Assembly: GCF_000803265.1 (NCBI RefSeq)
Contig: NW_014575407.1
Span: 186,001-250,000, forward strand
Length of the DNA: 64,000 nucleotides
Reading direction: 5' to 3'
DNA from: Ordospora colligata OC4
Taxonomy: Eukaryota; Microsporidia; Ordosporidae
Made by a program: the position numbers and the translations under genes. Each line of letters starts with the position of its first letter. Position 1 is the stretch's first letter. A model generated the notes under the pieces. That model did no database searches, was not told the origin of the DNA, and saw only the letters and a program-made list of their open reading frames with translations. Of this stretch, positions 27,062-36,016 are shown in pieces.

Positions 27062-29140
27062 TCAGCAGCACACAATCTTTCCCTTCTTGAATATAACATT
27101 CTTAATAACTCTGCATGAATACACAGAAAGCCCTAGCCTATCCCAATCGTCTTGATACAACGACCTCAGCTCCTCGACAGTCCGTATATCCTGAGCTAGA
27201 AGCTTACTTTCCCATACAGACACACACTTCTCCTTTCCAACTAGCTGCGCAATCTCCTCAAGAAATTCCCTGATTCCCATCTCTCCATCATAGTCCTTAG
27301 TAGCCGTGCTTGTCGGAAGTTGCTTCTCACGTAGTGGAATCTTATCAATTCCATACAGAATGTTCTTCATTGCTCTACTAGAAAACACCGTAAGGTCAAG
27401 CTTGTCCCAGTCTTCATCCACAAGGATCTTCAACTCAAAGACAGTGTCAATGTCATTCGACTTAAACACCTTTATCCAGTTACCTGCTGTCTCAGGCGAT
27501 CTCTTAGTTGCCACAGACACATCAATTGCAAACTCCTCAATCAACACATCGTTGTCATACTTCTTACTGGGACATTCAAGTCCATCAAAACACTTAATAA
27601 TCGCAATCCTTCGCTGTTCATCAGATATCCCTCCATCCGTATTCCCAAGCATCTCAGGTGAGTTAAGAGGCGACTTGCATGCATTTCCAACTCTTGTCTC
27701 AGAACAGCCCTGATCTTCCTTTCTATCAATTCCTTCACATTCGTTTGGCTTCACTTCCATTTCAGACATCGATTCAGCATCTTCAGTGCTCATTTCTCTA
27801 TCACTTATTTTATTAAAGTCGTTCCTAATCCCACTCTTTTCCTTCATAGCATCAAAATCCATCTGTTTGATTCCCTCCTCAACTGTTCGTTCATCATCCC
27901 TCTCAGTGCTTCTCTCTCCTCCATGCCCCAAGTATCTGGACTTTGCCTTCTCAATCCCTTTTGAAAGTAGCGTTACAAGCGCTTCTCTTTGTTCTTCAGA
28001 TACCACATCCTCCTCAAGCATCTCATTTGCAACATCTTCAACTGTGTCTTTATTCAAATCATAGTCAAACTTAATAAATCTTGCCATGCTCATGAAAAAT
28101 AGCTGAAATGTAATTACCTCATCCTTGAATGACAAAAAACTTATCTCCATGTCACTTGCAGGTGCCGTAAGAGGTACTCCAGACATACACTCAGACGGAA
28201 TGCATTCTCCATTACATGTATTGTTTGCACTGAAAAAGTGGTGTCTTAAGCAATCCACACTGCGCAGTCGGTCCTTCTCAGACACCAAGCAGTTCATAAT
28301 CAGGTTTCTTAAACACACATCATTGATCGAGCTCAGCACAACAGGCGGCACCCCTCGTATAATCGCCTTATAAACCTCTGCTGCACTGTTGAACTCCTTA
28401 TAAGGATACGTCCCAGTGGCCATTTCAATCAAGCACATTCCAAACGCATACACATCAATCTTCTCTCCATAGCCCTCTCCTTCAAACATCTCCCTGGCCA
28501 TAAACTGAGGCGTCCCAACGACCGTGTATCGCTTCATCCTTCGCTCTTTTGCAACACCAAGATCTCCAATCTTCACTTCCCCAAGTGCTGCATTCACAAA
28601 GATATTCTCGCATTTAATATCTCTATGTATAATCGGCGGATCTTGGCTATGCATGTACACCAATCCTTCAAGTATATGTCTTCCCCATTTCTTAATCAGC
28701 TTCACATTCAGATCGCCAATCTCAGATATATATTGTCTGAGCGTTCCTCCACTCATCAGCTCAGTAATAAATATAAAACTATCTGTTGTGAACCAGTAGT
28801 CAAATATCTTCAAGATATTTGGATGTGAAATTGACTTCAACAGTCCTATCTCATTTGCAAATAGCATCCGCTCCTTACCATCGCATGCCCTTCCACTCAT
28901 TTTTATCTCATTCCAAGCAACCTCCTTCCCTTCCTCCTGATCAATCGCTTTGTAGACCTTCTTAAATGATCCTTCACCAAGAATCGCCTGCAGCCTCTTG
29001 TATCTTCCAGGCATCTCCTCGTCTTTCTCTTGCACTCTATTCCCCATATCTACTCTGCGATTGGCCACAATCTTCTCAGCATCAATAACAATTCCTTCAA
29101 ACAGATCTGTCTCTACATCTTCAGTTTCTTTACAATTCAT
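27062..29140 (-). CDS. WNK-type Ser/Thr protein kinase with duplicated C-terminal domain
   Basis: The kinase domain spans residues about 46-305. It has the WNK hallmark: the beta3 strand reads EVAWNEIK, with Asn77 where other kinases have the ATP-binding Lys, while the glycine loop GEGSFKKVYKA supplies Lys60 in the WNK position. HRDIKCENI (Asp174), DLG in place of DFG (193-195) and GTPQFMAREMF follow. WNK kinases regulate ion transport and osmotic responses in animals and plants. After an acidic, low-complexity linker, the C terminus carries two copies of a 65-residue module (about 535-601 and 624-690). They share W...F/L...DI.TV.EL and D.DWD.L.L.V.S.R..KN, a SAM-like helical repeat. Total 692 aa. 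Confidence 0.9.
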   Translation of the reverse strand: MNCKETEDVETDLFEGIVIDAEKIVANRRVDMGNRVQEKDEEMPGRYKRLQAILGEGSFKKVYKAIDQEEGKEVAWNEIKMSGRACDGKERMLFANEIGLLKSISHPNILKIFDYWFTTDSFIFITELMSGGTLRQYISEIGDLNVKLIKKWGRHILEGLVYMHSQDPPIIHRDIKCENIFVNAALGEVKIGDLGVAKERRMKRYTVVGTPQFMAREMFEGEGYGEKIDVYAFGMCLIEMATGTYPYKEFNSAAEVYKAIIRGVPPVVLSSINDVCLRNLIMNCLVSEKDRLRSVDCLRHHFFSANNTCNGECIPSECMSGVPLTAPASDMEISFLSFKDEVITFQLFFMSMARFIKFDYDLNKDTVEDVANEMLEEDVVSEEQREALVTLLSKGIEKAKSRYLGHGGERSTERDDERTVEEGIKQMDFDAMKEKSGIRNDFNKISDREMSTEDAESMSEMEVKPNECEGIDRKEDQGCSETRVGNACKSPLNSPEMLGNTDGGISDEQRRIAIIKCFDGLECPSKKYDNDVLIEEFAIDVSVATKRSPETAGNWIKVFKSNDIDTVFELKILVDEDWDKLDLTVFSSRAMKNILYGIDKIPLREKQLPTSTATKDYDGEMGIREFLEEIAQLVGKEKCVSVWESKLLAQDIRTVEELRSLYQDDWDRLGLSVYSCRVIKNVIFKKGKIVCC

Positions 29141-29331
29141 CCAGAAACTACTCCTCCTACCCCAGCATGCATTTTCTTTTTATCTTCTTCCAAACATTCA
29201 AGCGTCTATCATACAAAACTTCAAAACAATTATTCAGCCTTCCTTTATTTCATAGCATTAAGAATGCATGCATAAACACACAAACGATCTATATATACCA
29301 AATCATTTCTATGCATAAACAGCAATATTAT

Positions 29332-30393
29332 TTATAGTTTCGCCACCTTTTCTATTAATGACTCTGCTATTTCATCAACATCAGATGTATCGTCCTGTCC
29401 CTCACTTACTATTACCTTTCCGCCATGCTCGCTCACCGCTTCAATCACCTTGCTTGAATCCTCATAATAGTTTCCAAACACTATCAGCTCTTTCACAACA
29501 TTGATCTTGCAGAATTCGCTCAAAGCATCCATTGCATCCTGCTCAAACTCATTGTACGACAGATCTAACACAAGGTCAATCCTTCCTGTATACTCACCAG
29601 GAAGGTGCATCGGCACAAACTTTTTGCCTGCCTCTTCCAAAAACTTCTTGACTCCGCTATTTCTCATCATACAGTCACCAACTCTCAACTCCTTCATGTC
29701 CCATCCACAATACAATTCCCCTAGTCTTTTGGATCCCTCTTCAGATAAAAAATTGTCTCTCATATCAAGTACCTCAAGCACATGCTTTTCTAATCCATTC
29801 AGAAAACTCAGCATCGTCTTCTCTTCAATCGTATTGTATTGAATTCTCAGCTCCTTTATCCCATCAAACTCCTCAAGTGCTTCTCGCAGCTCCTTTGGAA
29901 ACACAAAAAATCTATTCTGTGCAATGTCAACTACTTCAAGCACACTTTTATCTTCAATTCTCTTCATATACCCTCCAAGTCTATTCCCCCCAATCTCTCC
30001 AAGTCCACAATTGTTCATCTTCAGATGCACAAGACTTTTTGTCTCAGAAATAAACATCCCAAACTCTTCAGGAAACTCAGATCCTATCGCATTGTCGCTC
30101 AGATCAATCTTTTGTATACGATGCTTCCTCAACATATTTGAAAGAAGTGCAAGATTGTGGCACAGCCTTTCCTTGCCAAGAAGCAGAAAAACACTTGATA
30201 AATTGATGATGCGTAAGCTTGTTGCGTTTGCAAGCACTTTGCATATCTCTTCCATAGCTTCCTCTGAAAAACAGTTGCCTGAAAGATCCACTTCAACAAG
30301 CTCTTCAATATCATCTTCAATTCGCTTCAAAACATCAGCAACATCTTCCTTTATTGCATACTTCTTTTTCTGGTCTGCTATAGAGAACTTCAT
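29332..30393 (-). CDS. Ran GTPase-activating protein (RanGAP/Rna1)
   Basis: RanGAP stimulates GTP hydrolysis on Ran in the cytoplasm and so drives nuclear transport. The protein is a leucine-rich-repeat crescent with RanGAP-type repeats (VEVDLSGNCFSEEAMEEIC, IQKIDLSDNAIGSE, LVHLKMNNCGLGEIG, VLDMRDNFLSEEGSKRL) and an acidic C terminus. The start MKFSIADQ aligns with the MxRFSIEG start of Rna1 orthologues. The frame is open a few codons further up but without an ATG. The Asn equivalent to the catalytic Asn of yeast Rna1 seems kept (HLKMNN), whereas the Arg that follows the F-T-G phrase in Rna1 aligns with Leu here. The length of 353 aa is slightly shorter than the fission yeast protein (386). 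Confidence 0.88.
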   Translation of the reverse strand: MKFSIADQKKKYAIKEDVADVLKRIEDDIEELVEVDLSGNCFSEEAMEEICKVLANATSLRIINLSSVFLLLGKERLCHNLALLSNMLRKHRIQKIDLSDNAIGSEFPEEFGMFISETKSLVHLKMNNCGLGEIGGNRLGGYMKRIEDKSVLEVVDIAQNRFFVFPKELREALEEFDGIKELRIQYNTIEEKTMLSFLNGLEKHVLEVLDMRDNFLSEEGSKRLGELYCGWDMKELRVGDCMMRNSGVKKFLEEAGKKFVPMHLPGEYTGRIDLVLDLSYNEFEQDAMDALSEFCKINVVKELIVFGNYYEDSSKVIEAVSEHGGKVIVSEGQDDTSDVDEIAESLIEKVAKL

Positions 30394-30746
30394 TAACGAG
30401 GCCTCGGACAAAAATACATTATCATTACTTTATAATCGACGCTAATAGTGCTGCAAGTATACAAGATACAAATGATGCATGAACAGCTTGAATTTGATAA
30501 ATAAAAAATAATGCAACACATTTATTGAAATATAGCACTCTTTACAGCAATATCTTGTCATAAATACATTGATCGATTGAATTGATTATGTCTATGGTAT
30601 AAAGCATTATGCATATTTGTAAACAATCGTGCGTAATCTGAAATACATTGCTGAGTAAATCAGAATAATTGATTGGCTGGCAGCATAAGGAGACACACTC
30701 CTTTACAACACAGAGCAGTAATATAAGCAATGATGTGTATATCAGC
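30394..30746. other. Gene-free spacer between divergent RanGAP and zinc-finger genes
   Basis: About 350 bp of AT-rich DNA without a credible gene. The zinc-finger frame is open from about 30669 but has no ATG before 30747, so the right part may be untranslated leader. I see no tRNA, repeat or clear CCC/GGG start signal here. Confidence 0.5.
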
Positions 30747-31589
30747 ATGCTCAGTTGCAGAGCAGATACTGAACTCGACTCTAGCAGCTCTTCTGAAGAC
30801 TCACAGTATAACAATCACCAGAAATGCTCAATAATAAGTAAAGTCGATACATATTCGACAAATACAGGAAAAAATATCAAGCAATACTGTGCAGATGATC
30901 GATCGAATTCATCATGCACAGAAGTATGCATGCTGCATTGTAAAGTAGCTAAGCATAGTTCTCTATCAAGTTTGCAAAGATGTAGCTTAGGAAAAACCTC
31001 AAACACTAATGCAGTAATAAAAAGCAGTACAGTTACAGAACAACATAGCGATGAAAACACACATAATGGCAATTCTAGTTCGGAAGTAGATGAAAAACTG
31101 ATATCTTTACAATATCTGATTATTCAAGCAGAGATAGAAATGCAGAACATCATCGGAGAACGAATTAATCATTACATGGAAATGAACAAGAGCCTGAATG
31201 AGAAGAAAAAAGAAATCAGAAGGAGAAAGAGAGAAGTTCTGGGAGAAATAAACATATCCGAGAAACACGTACAGAAGCCATTGTTTGAAGAGAAGGCATA
31301 TAAGCATTTATCTACAGAAACACTAGATCCAGCAGATGACAAAATCGAATGTTTTGCCGACTTTGAAACATCCATGTTCACATACAAGGCAAGGAACGGA
31401 ATCAAAATGTACATTTGCCCATATGAAGGATGCACAATGGAATTGCCCACTGTGAGTAGAATTAAACGACATTATATTGTGCATACTAGACTACGACCTT
31501 TTAAATGCCTGAACAAAGACTGTAGCAAAAGATTTTCAAGAAAGGACAATATGCTTCAACATTATAAGGTTCATTGCAACTACACATGA
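30747..31589 (+). CDS. C2H2 zinc-finger protein with two C-terminal fingers
   Basis: This is a probable DNA-binding protein of 280 aa. The only recognisable domain is at the C terminus: [20 protein letters not shown] with RHYIVH, then [20 protein letters not shown] with HYKVH. Both have the spacing C-x4-C-x12-H-x3-4-H of TFIIIA/Krueppel-like fingers with a linker H-TRLRPF. The first 120 residues are Ser-rich and low complexity. A basic helix ([12 protein letters not shown]) lies near residue 155. Two fingers at the C terminus after a Ser-rich region resemble fungal regulators, but no specific orthologue can be given. The first in-frame ATG after an upstream stop is at 30747. Confidence 0.78.
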   Translation: MLSCRADTELDSSSSSEDSQYNNHQKCSIISKVDTYSTNTGKNIKQYCADDRSNSSCTEVCMLHCKVAKHSSLSSLQRCSLGKTSNTNAVIKSSTVTEQHSDENTHNGNSSSEVDEKLISLQYLIIQAEIEMQNIIGERINHYMEMNKSLNEKKKEIRRRKREVLGEINISEKHVQKPLFEEKAYKHLSTETLDPADDKIECFADFETSMFTYKARNGIKMYICPYEGCTMELPTVSRIKRHYIVHTRLRPFKCLNKDCSKRFSRKDNMLQHYKVHCNYT

Positions 31590-31817
31590 CAATCTGAAGC
31601 TGATATGTAATTGATTATGTATTAACACAAATATCTGTTTTATATTACAGTGTTTATAGATACATTTTAATAAAGTAGGTTGTTTAATATGTTATGTGCA
31701 TAATATTTATTGTGTAAGGCTTGGCTTACAAAAGGATCGTAATATTTATGGCTGGGTTTACTGAGCAAGATACAATTATGGTTTGAAGCCATAGTAAGTG
31801 CAGTAACGAAAAGCTTT

Positions 31818-31842
31818 AAATTTTTTTACTCAGCAGGGGCTA
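31818..31842 (+). promoter_or_regulatory. AAATTT-like box and GGGG signal before uL1
   Basis: AAATTTTTTT at 31818-31827 is followed by GGGG at 31836-31839, three bases before the ATG at 31843. This matches the two-part arrangement before RPS6 in this window and the signals reported for ribosomal protein genes in other microsporidia. Confidence 0.7.
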
Positions 31843-32496
31843 ATGATTCACAAGCAGGATGATCAGCTGGCATTTCTTGAAGCCAAGAGGATAACTGGAG
31901 TGATTGAGCGCCTGAAGGCTGGATGTAAGCCAGAGAAGGTGGATACAATACAGATACAAGTGAATCTCAAGGGGTATGATGCTAAGAAGGACAACAAGGT
32001 GTCGAAGGACATGGTTTTTCCATACAAGGTGCGAAGAGCGGACAAAGTGATTGTGATTGCGGACGAAGCACGCATGAAGGAATGCACAGAGAAGGATATA
32101 CCGTGTGTGTCAATTGAGGAGATCAGTGCAGACAGCAAGAAGTCTATACGTGAAAGACTGTTTAAGACGAATAAGTACTTTATTTTATGCCCTGGGTATC
32201 AGAAGGTTTATCAGTTGAAGAACATTCTTAGACATGGAAAGACTCCGTATATAATGAAGAATGATGACGATGTTTCGAAAGTGTTTGAGCAGGCAAAGAA
32301 GTCGTATAAGTTGAGAATCAAGGACTTTGCAGTTACTTCGTTCCCGGTAGGACATACTGGGATGGATCCTGAGCACATATATGAAAATATTAGGTGCGGG
32401 ATGGGATTGCTTATTTCATACCTGAAGAAAGGGCAGCAGAGTCTTAACGGAGTGATGATTAAGACGAACCAGGCAAGCCCAATAACGCTTTATTAA
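31843..32496 (+). CDS. 60S ribosomal protein uL1 (L10a)
   Basis: This is a large-subunit ribosomal protein of the L1 stalk. The 217-residue sequence fits the eukaryotic L10a form throughout: VQVNLKGYDAKKDNKVSK-like start of the RNA-binding core (here IQVNLKGYDAKKDNKVSKDM), VIVIADEARMKECTEKDIP, FILCPGYQKVYQLKNILRHG, and the C-terminal signature VGHTGMDPEHIYENI with the terminal KTNQASPITLY. The ATG follows GCAGGGGCTA. No intron is needed, unlike in RPS6. About 250 bp without a gene separates it from the zinc-finger gene. Confidence 0.96.
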   Translation: MIHKQDDQLAFLEAKRITGVIERLKAGCKPEKVDTIQIQVNLKGYDAKKDNKVSKDMVFPYKVRRADKVIVIADEARMKECTEKDIPCVSIEEISADSKKSIRERLFKTNKYFILCPGYQKVYQLKNILRHGKTPYIMKNDDDVSKVFEQAKKSYKLRIKDFAVTSFPVGHTGMDPEHIYENIRCGMGLLISYLKKGQQSLNGVMIKTNQASPITLY

Positions 32497-32604
32497 ATCG
32501 TTTTATCTTTTTGGTGTTATTCTAGCCTGATGTATCAAGCTTTTTATGCCTTGTATTGAGCATACTGAGTGTAAATAAAACAAAATATAATGTTCAAAAC
32601 GGAG

Positions 32605-32687
32605 TGGTGACGGTGGGGTTCGAACCCACGACATCATACGATAGCAGATCTTAAGTCTGCCGCCTTCGACCGCTCGGCCACATCACC
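32605..32687 (-). tRNA. tRNA-Leu (anticodon UAA)
   Basis: On the minus strand the sequence starts GGTGATGTGGCCGAGCGGT, and the 7-bp acceptor stem pairs GGTGATG with CGTCACC (one T-G pair). The D arm, the anticodon stem GCAGA/TCTGC with loop CTTAAGA (anticodon TAA at 32653-32651), a long variable arm typical of tRNA-Leu, and the T arm GTGGG-TTCGAAC-CCCAC are all present. The discriminator base is A. There is no intron. It reads UUA codons. It is the only tRNA I found in the window. Confidence 0.96.
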
Positions 32688-32983
32688 CGCAACAAATATT
32701 AAGTATTTCGTTTCAGAATGTATAACTATTTATTAATATATTTATTTATTTGATCAATCACTTTCAATAATCATTCATTGATGTAATCATTGTAAATAAG
32801 CATACTCAATAATTTACTCTCATCAAATATTCGTCAATAAAAACATTCAACATGCCTATAACAATCACTAGCAAAAACATTATCAGCATATTATCTTATC
32901 CTTAATAACACACTCTTTAATCTTACACCGTTCGGCATAACAACAGCCTTATAACATAAAAAATCAACATTTAGCAGAAACGG
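32688..32983. other. Gene-free AT-rich spacer
   Basis: This roughly 300 bp stretch lies between the tRNA and the 3' end of the putative secreted protein gene. It is AT-rich with ATTTATT and AATCA words and has no ORF, repeat or RNA gene that I can support. Confidence 0.5.
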
Positions 32984-33847
32984 TCAGTTTATTAATAAGC
33001 TTTTAGATGTTCCCACCATATTCCCTAGCATCCTCTGTAAACTCTTGAAATTAACTGTTGAGTTCAAAAATGGCTCCACAACTTCAGTGAATATCCTCAT
33101 CCCATACCTTGAGATTCCAAGCTCAAGATTCGTTATGGCAAACTTTGATTCCTCAAGATAATTCAAATCGTTATCAGTCTGTGCTTTCAGAAGCTCGTTG
33201 AACTCATAATTGTATTCACTTCCCTCTGTTTTTTCTTTATTCACCATCAAATCTAGTTTTTTAAAGCTTTCATTCAGTGAAGGCATTGTATTCACTAACA
33301 GCGGCCCTTGAATCATTGCCCAGAACGTCTCCAACTCACTGTCTTCGCTATGAATCGTATACATTTCAGAAACAATCTCTTTTCTCATCTGATCACTCAT
33401 TATACTTTCAACAGATTCATACCATGTACGAAACTTTCCGATTTCTTTGCTGAAATACGTTACTATGGGTGCCATGCTAAGACTCAGGTCTGAATAGAAA
33501 CTACCCTCCATGCTTGAAGTTGGACTCACTGTACTCATAATTGCCGATAGTGGAACTCCATCTTGTATTTCAGCAGCTATCGCAGGATTCTTCAATAGGC
33601 CAATTCCACTATGTGAAGGTCCACTAAGGAATGGAATCTTCATCTGGTTCAATGCTACCTCATCAACAACTGGCTCAATTGTAGATTGTCCCACTTCAGA
33701 TACCCAGCATATCATTCGGTTCAGCAAGACCGACACTGCAAAAATCCCTTTCATCACTTCAAACACACAATATCGAAAATTTATACTTTGTGACTCATTC
33801 TGAGACACATGTTTCAGCTTACAATATCCATAGTGTTCAATCAACAT
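32984..33847 (-). CDS. Putative secreted or signal-anchored hypothetical protein
   Basis: I do not recognise this protein. Three in-frame ATGs are possible. The one at 33868 and the one at 33847 lie in a 21-nt tandem duplication; the latter has GGGATATGC just before it and is used here (287 aa). A third at 33754 would begin MKGIFAVSVLLNRMICWVSE, a plausible signal peptide, leaving about 240 residues outside the cytosol. The remainder is Ser-, Glu- and Asn-rich, with helical regions and a few N-glycosylation-like sites (NES, NST). Depending on the start it would be secreted or membrane-anchored. Such lineage-specific exported proteins are common in microsporidia. Confidence 0.6.
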   Translation of the reverse strand: MLIEHYGYCKLKHVSQNESQSINFRYCVFEVMKGIFAVSVLLNRMICWVSEVGQSTIEPVVDEVALNQMKIPFLSGPSHSGIGLLKNPAIAAEIQDGVPLSAIMSTVSPTSSMEGSFYSDLSLSMAPIVTYFSKEIGKFRTWYESVESIMSDQMRKEIVSEMYTIHSEDSELETFWAMIQGPLLVNTMPSLNESFKKLDLMVNKEKTEGSEYNYEFNELLKAQTDNDLNYLEESKFAITNLELGISRYGMRIFTEVVEPFLNSTVNFKSLQRMLGNMVGTSKSLLIN

Positions 33848-33878
33848 GCATATCCCATCAATCAACATGCATCTACAT
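33837..33878. repeat. 21-nt tandem duplication at the start of the preceding gene
   Basis: TCAATCAACATGCATATCCC with A (33837-33857) is followed directly by TCAATCAACATGCATCTACA with T (33858-33878); the first 15 bases and some later ones are identical. Each copy contains an ATG on the minus strand, at 33847 and 33868, so the duplication has multiplied the possible start codons of the gene at 32984-33847. Confidence 0.65.
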
Positions 33879-33964
33879 ATACAACTTCATTCTTCTGTAT
33901 ATTCCCAGCATTCTCTCACCTTCAACTCTACAAATCCAAATAAATCAAATAGTCAGGTACATTC

Positions 33965-35125
33965 TCATGGGCGAGCAAAGAGCGAGGCAAACGCTGCCAT
34001 TCCATACAAAAGAACAAAAAGCGCCATGATCTTCCTAACTTCAAGCCTTCGGTGCTTGAAAGCCATGAAATGATACACTGATGCAAATCCAAAACACATC
34101 AATGTTGAAAACGACCCACCTATAATCTCGCATAACCTCTCCATCTTGTTCACACTCATCGCAGTTACTAATGCTAAAGCCATTATGAACAAACTAGTAA
34201 CAAACCTTAAATGTCCATACTTCTTTTCAATAGAATACTTTGCTCCAAACAAGTTTAGAAAATACGTTCTACATGGATGCATCTGCAGTGGAATCGACAT
34301 CATAACTACAAAGAAATAGAAAACAGCCACAGTGTTTCGTATTCCACTCGGAAGATTCTCAAAAAAGTTTTCCTTCATTTTGTCGCCAAAAGCTAGGTAG
34401 CTTGTAACACCAAACACTATGTATATAAGAGACGCTGTACTTAGTACAAGAAACGTAGTAAGCTTTAGCATTGATTTGTTGCTTGCTTTCATTTCGTTCT
34501 GAACAGAAAAAATATTTTGATGACATGTAAATCCAAAGACAAAGCTTCCAAGCTCGCCAAACAGCTTGTGATTGCTGGTAACTGTATGTTGCATCACTAC
34601 ATCACTAGATTTAGCATAGATGACAACTGAAGAAGCCACAAGCGCCATTACAGCAATCAATCCAAACAGAGATGTGTATCTCAGCTTGTCTATTCTATGC
34701 ATAATAACAAACGGGAAAATACACACGGTTATTACAAAAAGACATAGATTTGGATATTCATCCTGTATCCCAAGTATTGCACTTACTGTTCTAGGCACAT
34801 TGTTTTTGAGTAAAACAAGATATGCAATGCATACAAGAAAACACTTTACAGACACAGTAACATTCACAATATTCTGCAGTGGCGGATATATGTATCTAGC
34901 GAGTGTAGACATTGAGTTATCTAATCCATAGAAGTCGTTCAAGTCGATGTACATCCATAGCCCAAACAGAGATGCCAGTGCAGAGATCAGCGTCAGAGCT
35001 ATTGTGTACCATAAACCATACGTCTTAAACAGAAACGGATATCTCAAAATTCCAGATCCAATGGTTGTCTTTATGAGATTAATGAATATCGACATGCTTT
35101 CGTTCCTTAGTTCATTTTTTTTCAT
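33965..35125 (-). CDS. Amino acid transporter, AAAP family (AVT-like)
   Basis: This is an integral membrane transporter with about 11 hydrophobic helices over 386 aa. The first helix motif, INLIKTTIGSGILRYPFLFK, is the family signature (N..K...G.GILA.P). In the middle FGELGSFVFGFTCHQNIFSV matches the substrate-site helix (..IF.F..H.......). AVT-type members move neutral amino acids across the vacuolar or plasma membrane, and microsporidia, with few biosynthetic routes, depend on such carriers for host nutrients. Direction and substrate cannot be told. The ATG at 35125 has GACCC 10 to 14 bp upstream. Confidence 0.9.
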   Translation of the reverse strand: MKKNELRNESMSIFINLIKTTIGSGILRYPFLFKTYGLWYTIALTLISALASLFGLWMYIDLNDFYGLDNSMSTLARYIYPPLQNIVNVTVSVKCFLVCIAYLVLLKNNVPRTVSAILGIQDEYPNLCLFVITVCIFPFVIMHRIDKLRYTSLFGLIAVMALVASSVVIYAKSSDVVMQHTVTSNHKLFGELGSFVFGFTCHQNIFSVQNEMKASNKSMLKLTTFLVLSTASLIYIVFGVTSYLAFGDKMKENFFENLPSGIRNTVAVFYFFVVMMSIPLQMHPCRTYFLNLFGAKYSIEKKYGHLRFVTSLFIMALALVTAMSVNKMERLCEIIGGSFSTLMCFGFASVYHFMAFKHRRLEVRKIMALFVLLYGMAAFASLFARP

Positions 35126-35264
35126 ATCAGATGGGTCTTGATAGAATACATAAATCGGCTATGACGTAATGCATCGCATCCAAACAATACAAATAGCGCA
35201 TATTGTAGAGATCGCATTCTGATACGCTGTATTGCTCAATAGAATGTTGCACTCACCCCTTCTG

Positions 35265-35984
35265 ATGGAAGAAGACACACAACCCAATCAGATTGATGGA
35301 TCAAGCACATCGGTTGAACCTGCAACAAGCACTAGGAAGAACCTATCTCTGCATCGATGTTTCATAAACACTGAAACATTTGCCAGGATGCAACGAATAA
35401 TGGAAACACATAGTCAATTCAGAGAATGCATCCGTGATGGGAATTGTCTGTATATCTCATATGCAGTGGCCCTTGTAGATCTTGTATGTACTGAGAATAA
35501 GTTATTTGAAACACTGTTGAATGTATTTGATCAGATAAATTCGAGGTTTATTTCACGCGGGATTGAAAAGTTGGGCTTTTCAGGTTTTCATGAAACATTT
35601 GTTGAAGTGCTGAAAGGCGTTATGGATGGTACTCTCATAGTGGAAGATATTCCGCTATACACATGGTATGATTGCGTTGCGTATCTGAGACTTGTTGTGT
35701 CCACAGAGCTGAAGTGCAATTCAGATATGTACCAGTTATACATTCCAGACATGGGTGTTGATGAATACTGCTCAATACACGTGAATCCGTTCTTCAAGCA
35801 TGCAGGATGCATCGAGATCTGTGCACTTTCAAATAGCATGCCTATAGCAATTAAGATTGTGGACGTTGGAAAGGACGTAATTGATACATATGCAGATCAC
35901 AATCAAAGTATCTCAATACTTTATGCACACAGTCATTTCGAGCCATTGTATGAGCATGAATCTTCGCTTGATGAGCTCGTGTGA
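35265..35984 (+). CDS. Otubain-like deubiquitinase (peptidase C65)
   Basis: The catalytic Cys motif IRDGNCLYISYAVAL is at residues 56-70 (Cys61, with Asp58 in the DGNC oxyanion position). The C-terminal half has HVNPFFKHAGCIEICALSNS, matching the otubain phrase V.PM.KE.DHI.I.AL, and SILYAHSHFEPLY with His224 as catalytic base (otubain: YLLYRPGHYDILY). At 239 aa it is close to human OTUB1 (271). Otubains cleave ubiquitin chains, preferentially Lys48-linked in OTUB1. The start at 35265 is chosen because ACCCCTTCTG precedes it; another ATG is 21 nt upstream in frame. Fcf1 follows 32 bp downstream on the same strand. Confidence 0.85.
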   Translation: MEEDTQPNQIDGSSTSVEPATSTRKNLSLHRCFINTETFARMQRIMETHSQFRECIRDGNCLYISYAVALVDLVCTENKLFETLLNVFDQINSRFISRGIEKLGFSGFHETFVEVLKGVMDGTLIVEDIPLYTWYDCVAYLRLVVSTELKCNSDMYQLYIPDMGVDEYCSIHVNPFFKHAGCIEICALSNSMPIAIKIVDVGKDVIDTYADHNQSISILYAHSHFEPLYEHESSLDELV

Positions 35985-36016
35985 AATATTGAAATAAACA
36001 TGACTATGGAGGGGTA

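Noticed and set aside
31790..31815. GTAAGT upstream of uL1 as an intron donor
   Set aside because: There is no ATG before it in a suitable frame, and the uL1 ORF is complete from the ATG at 31843 next to GGGG.
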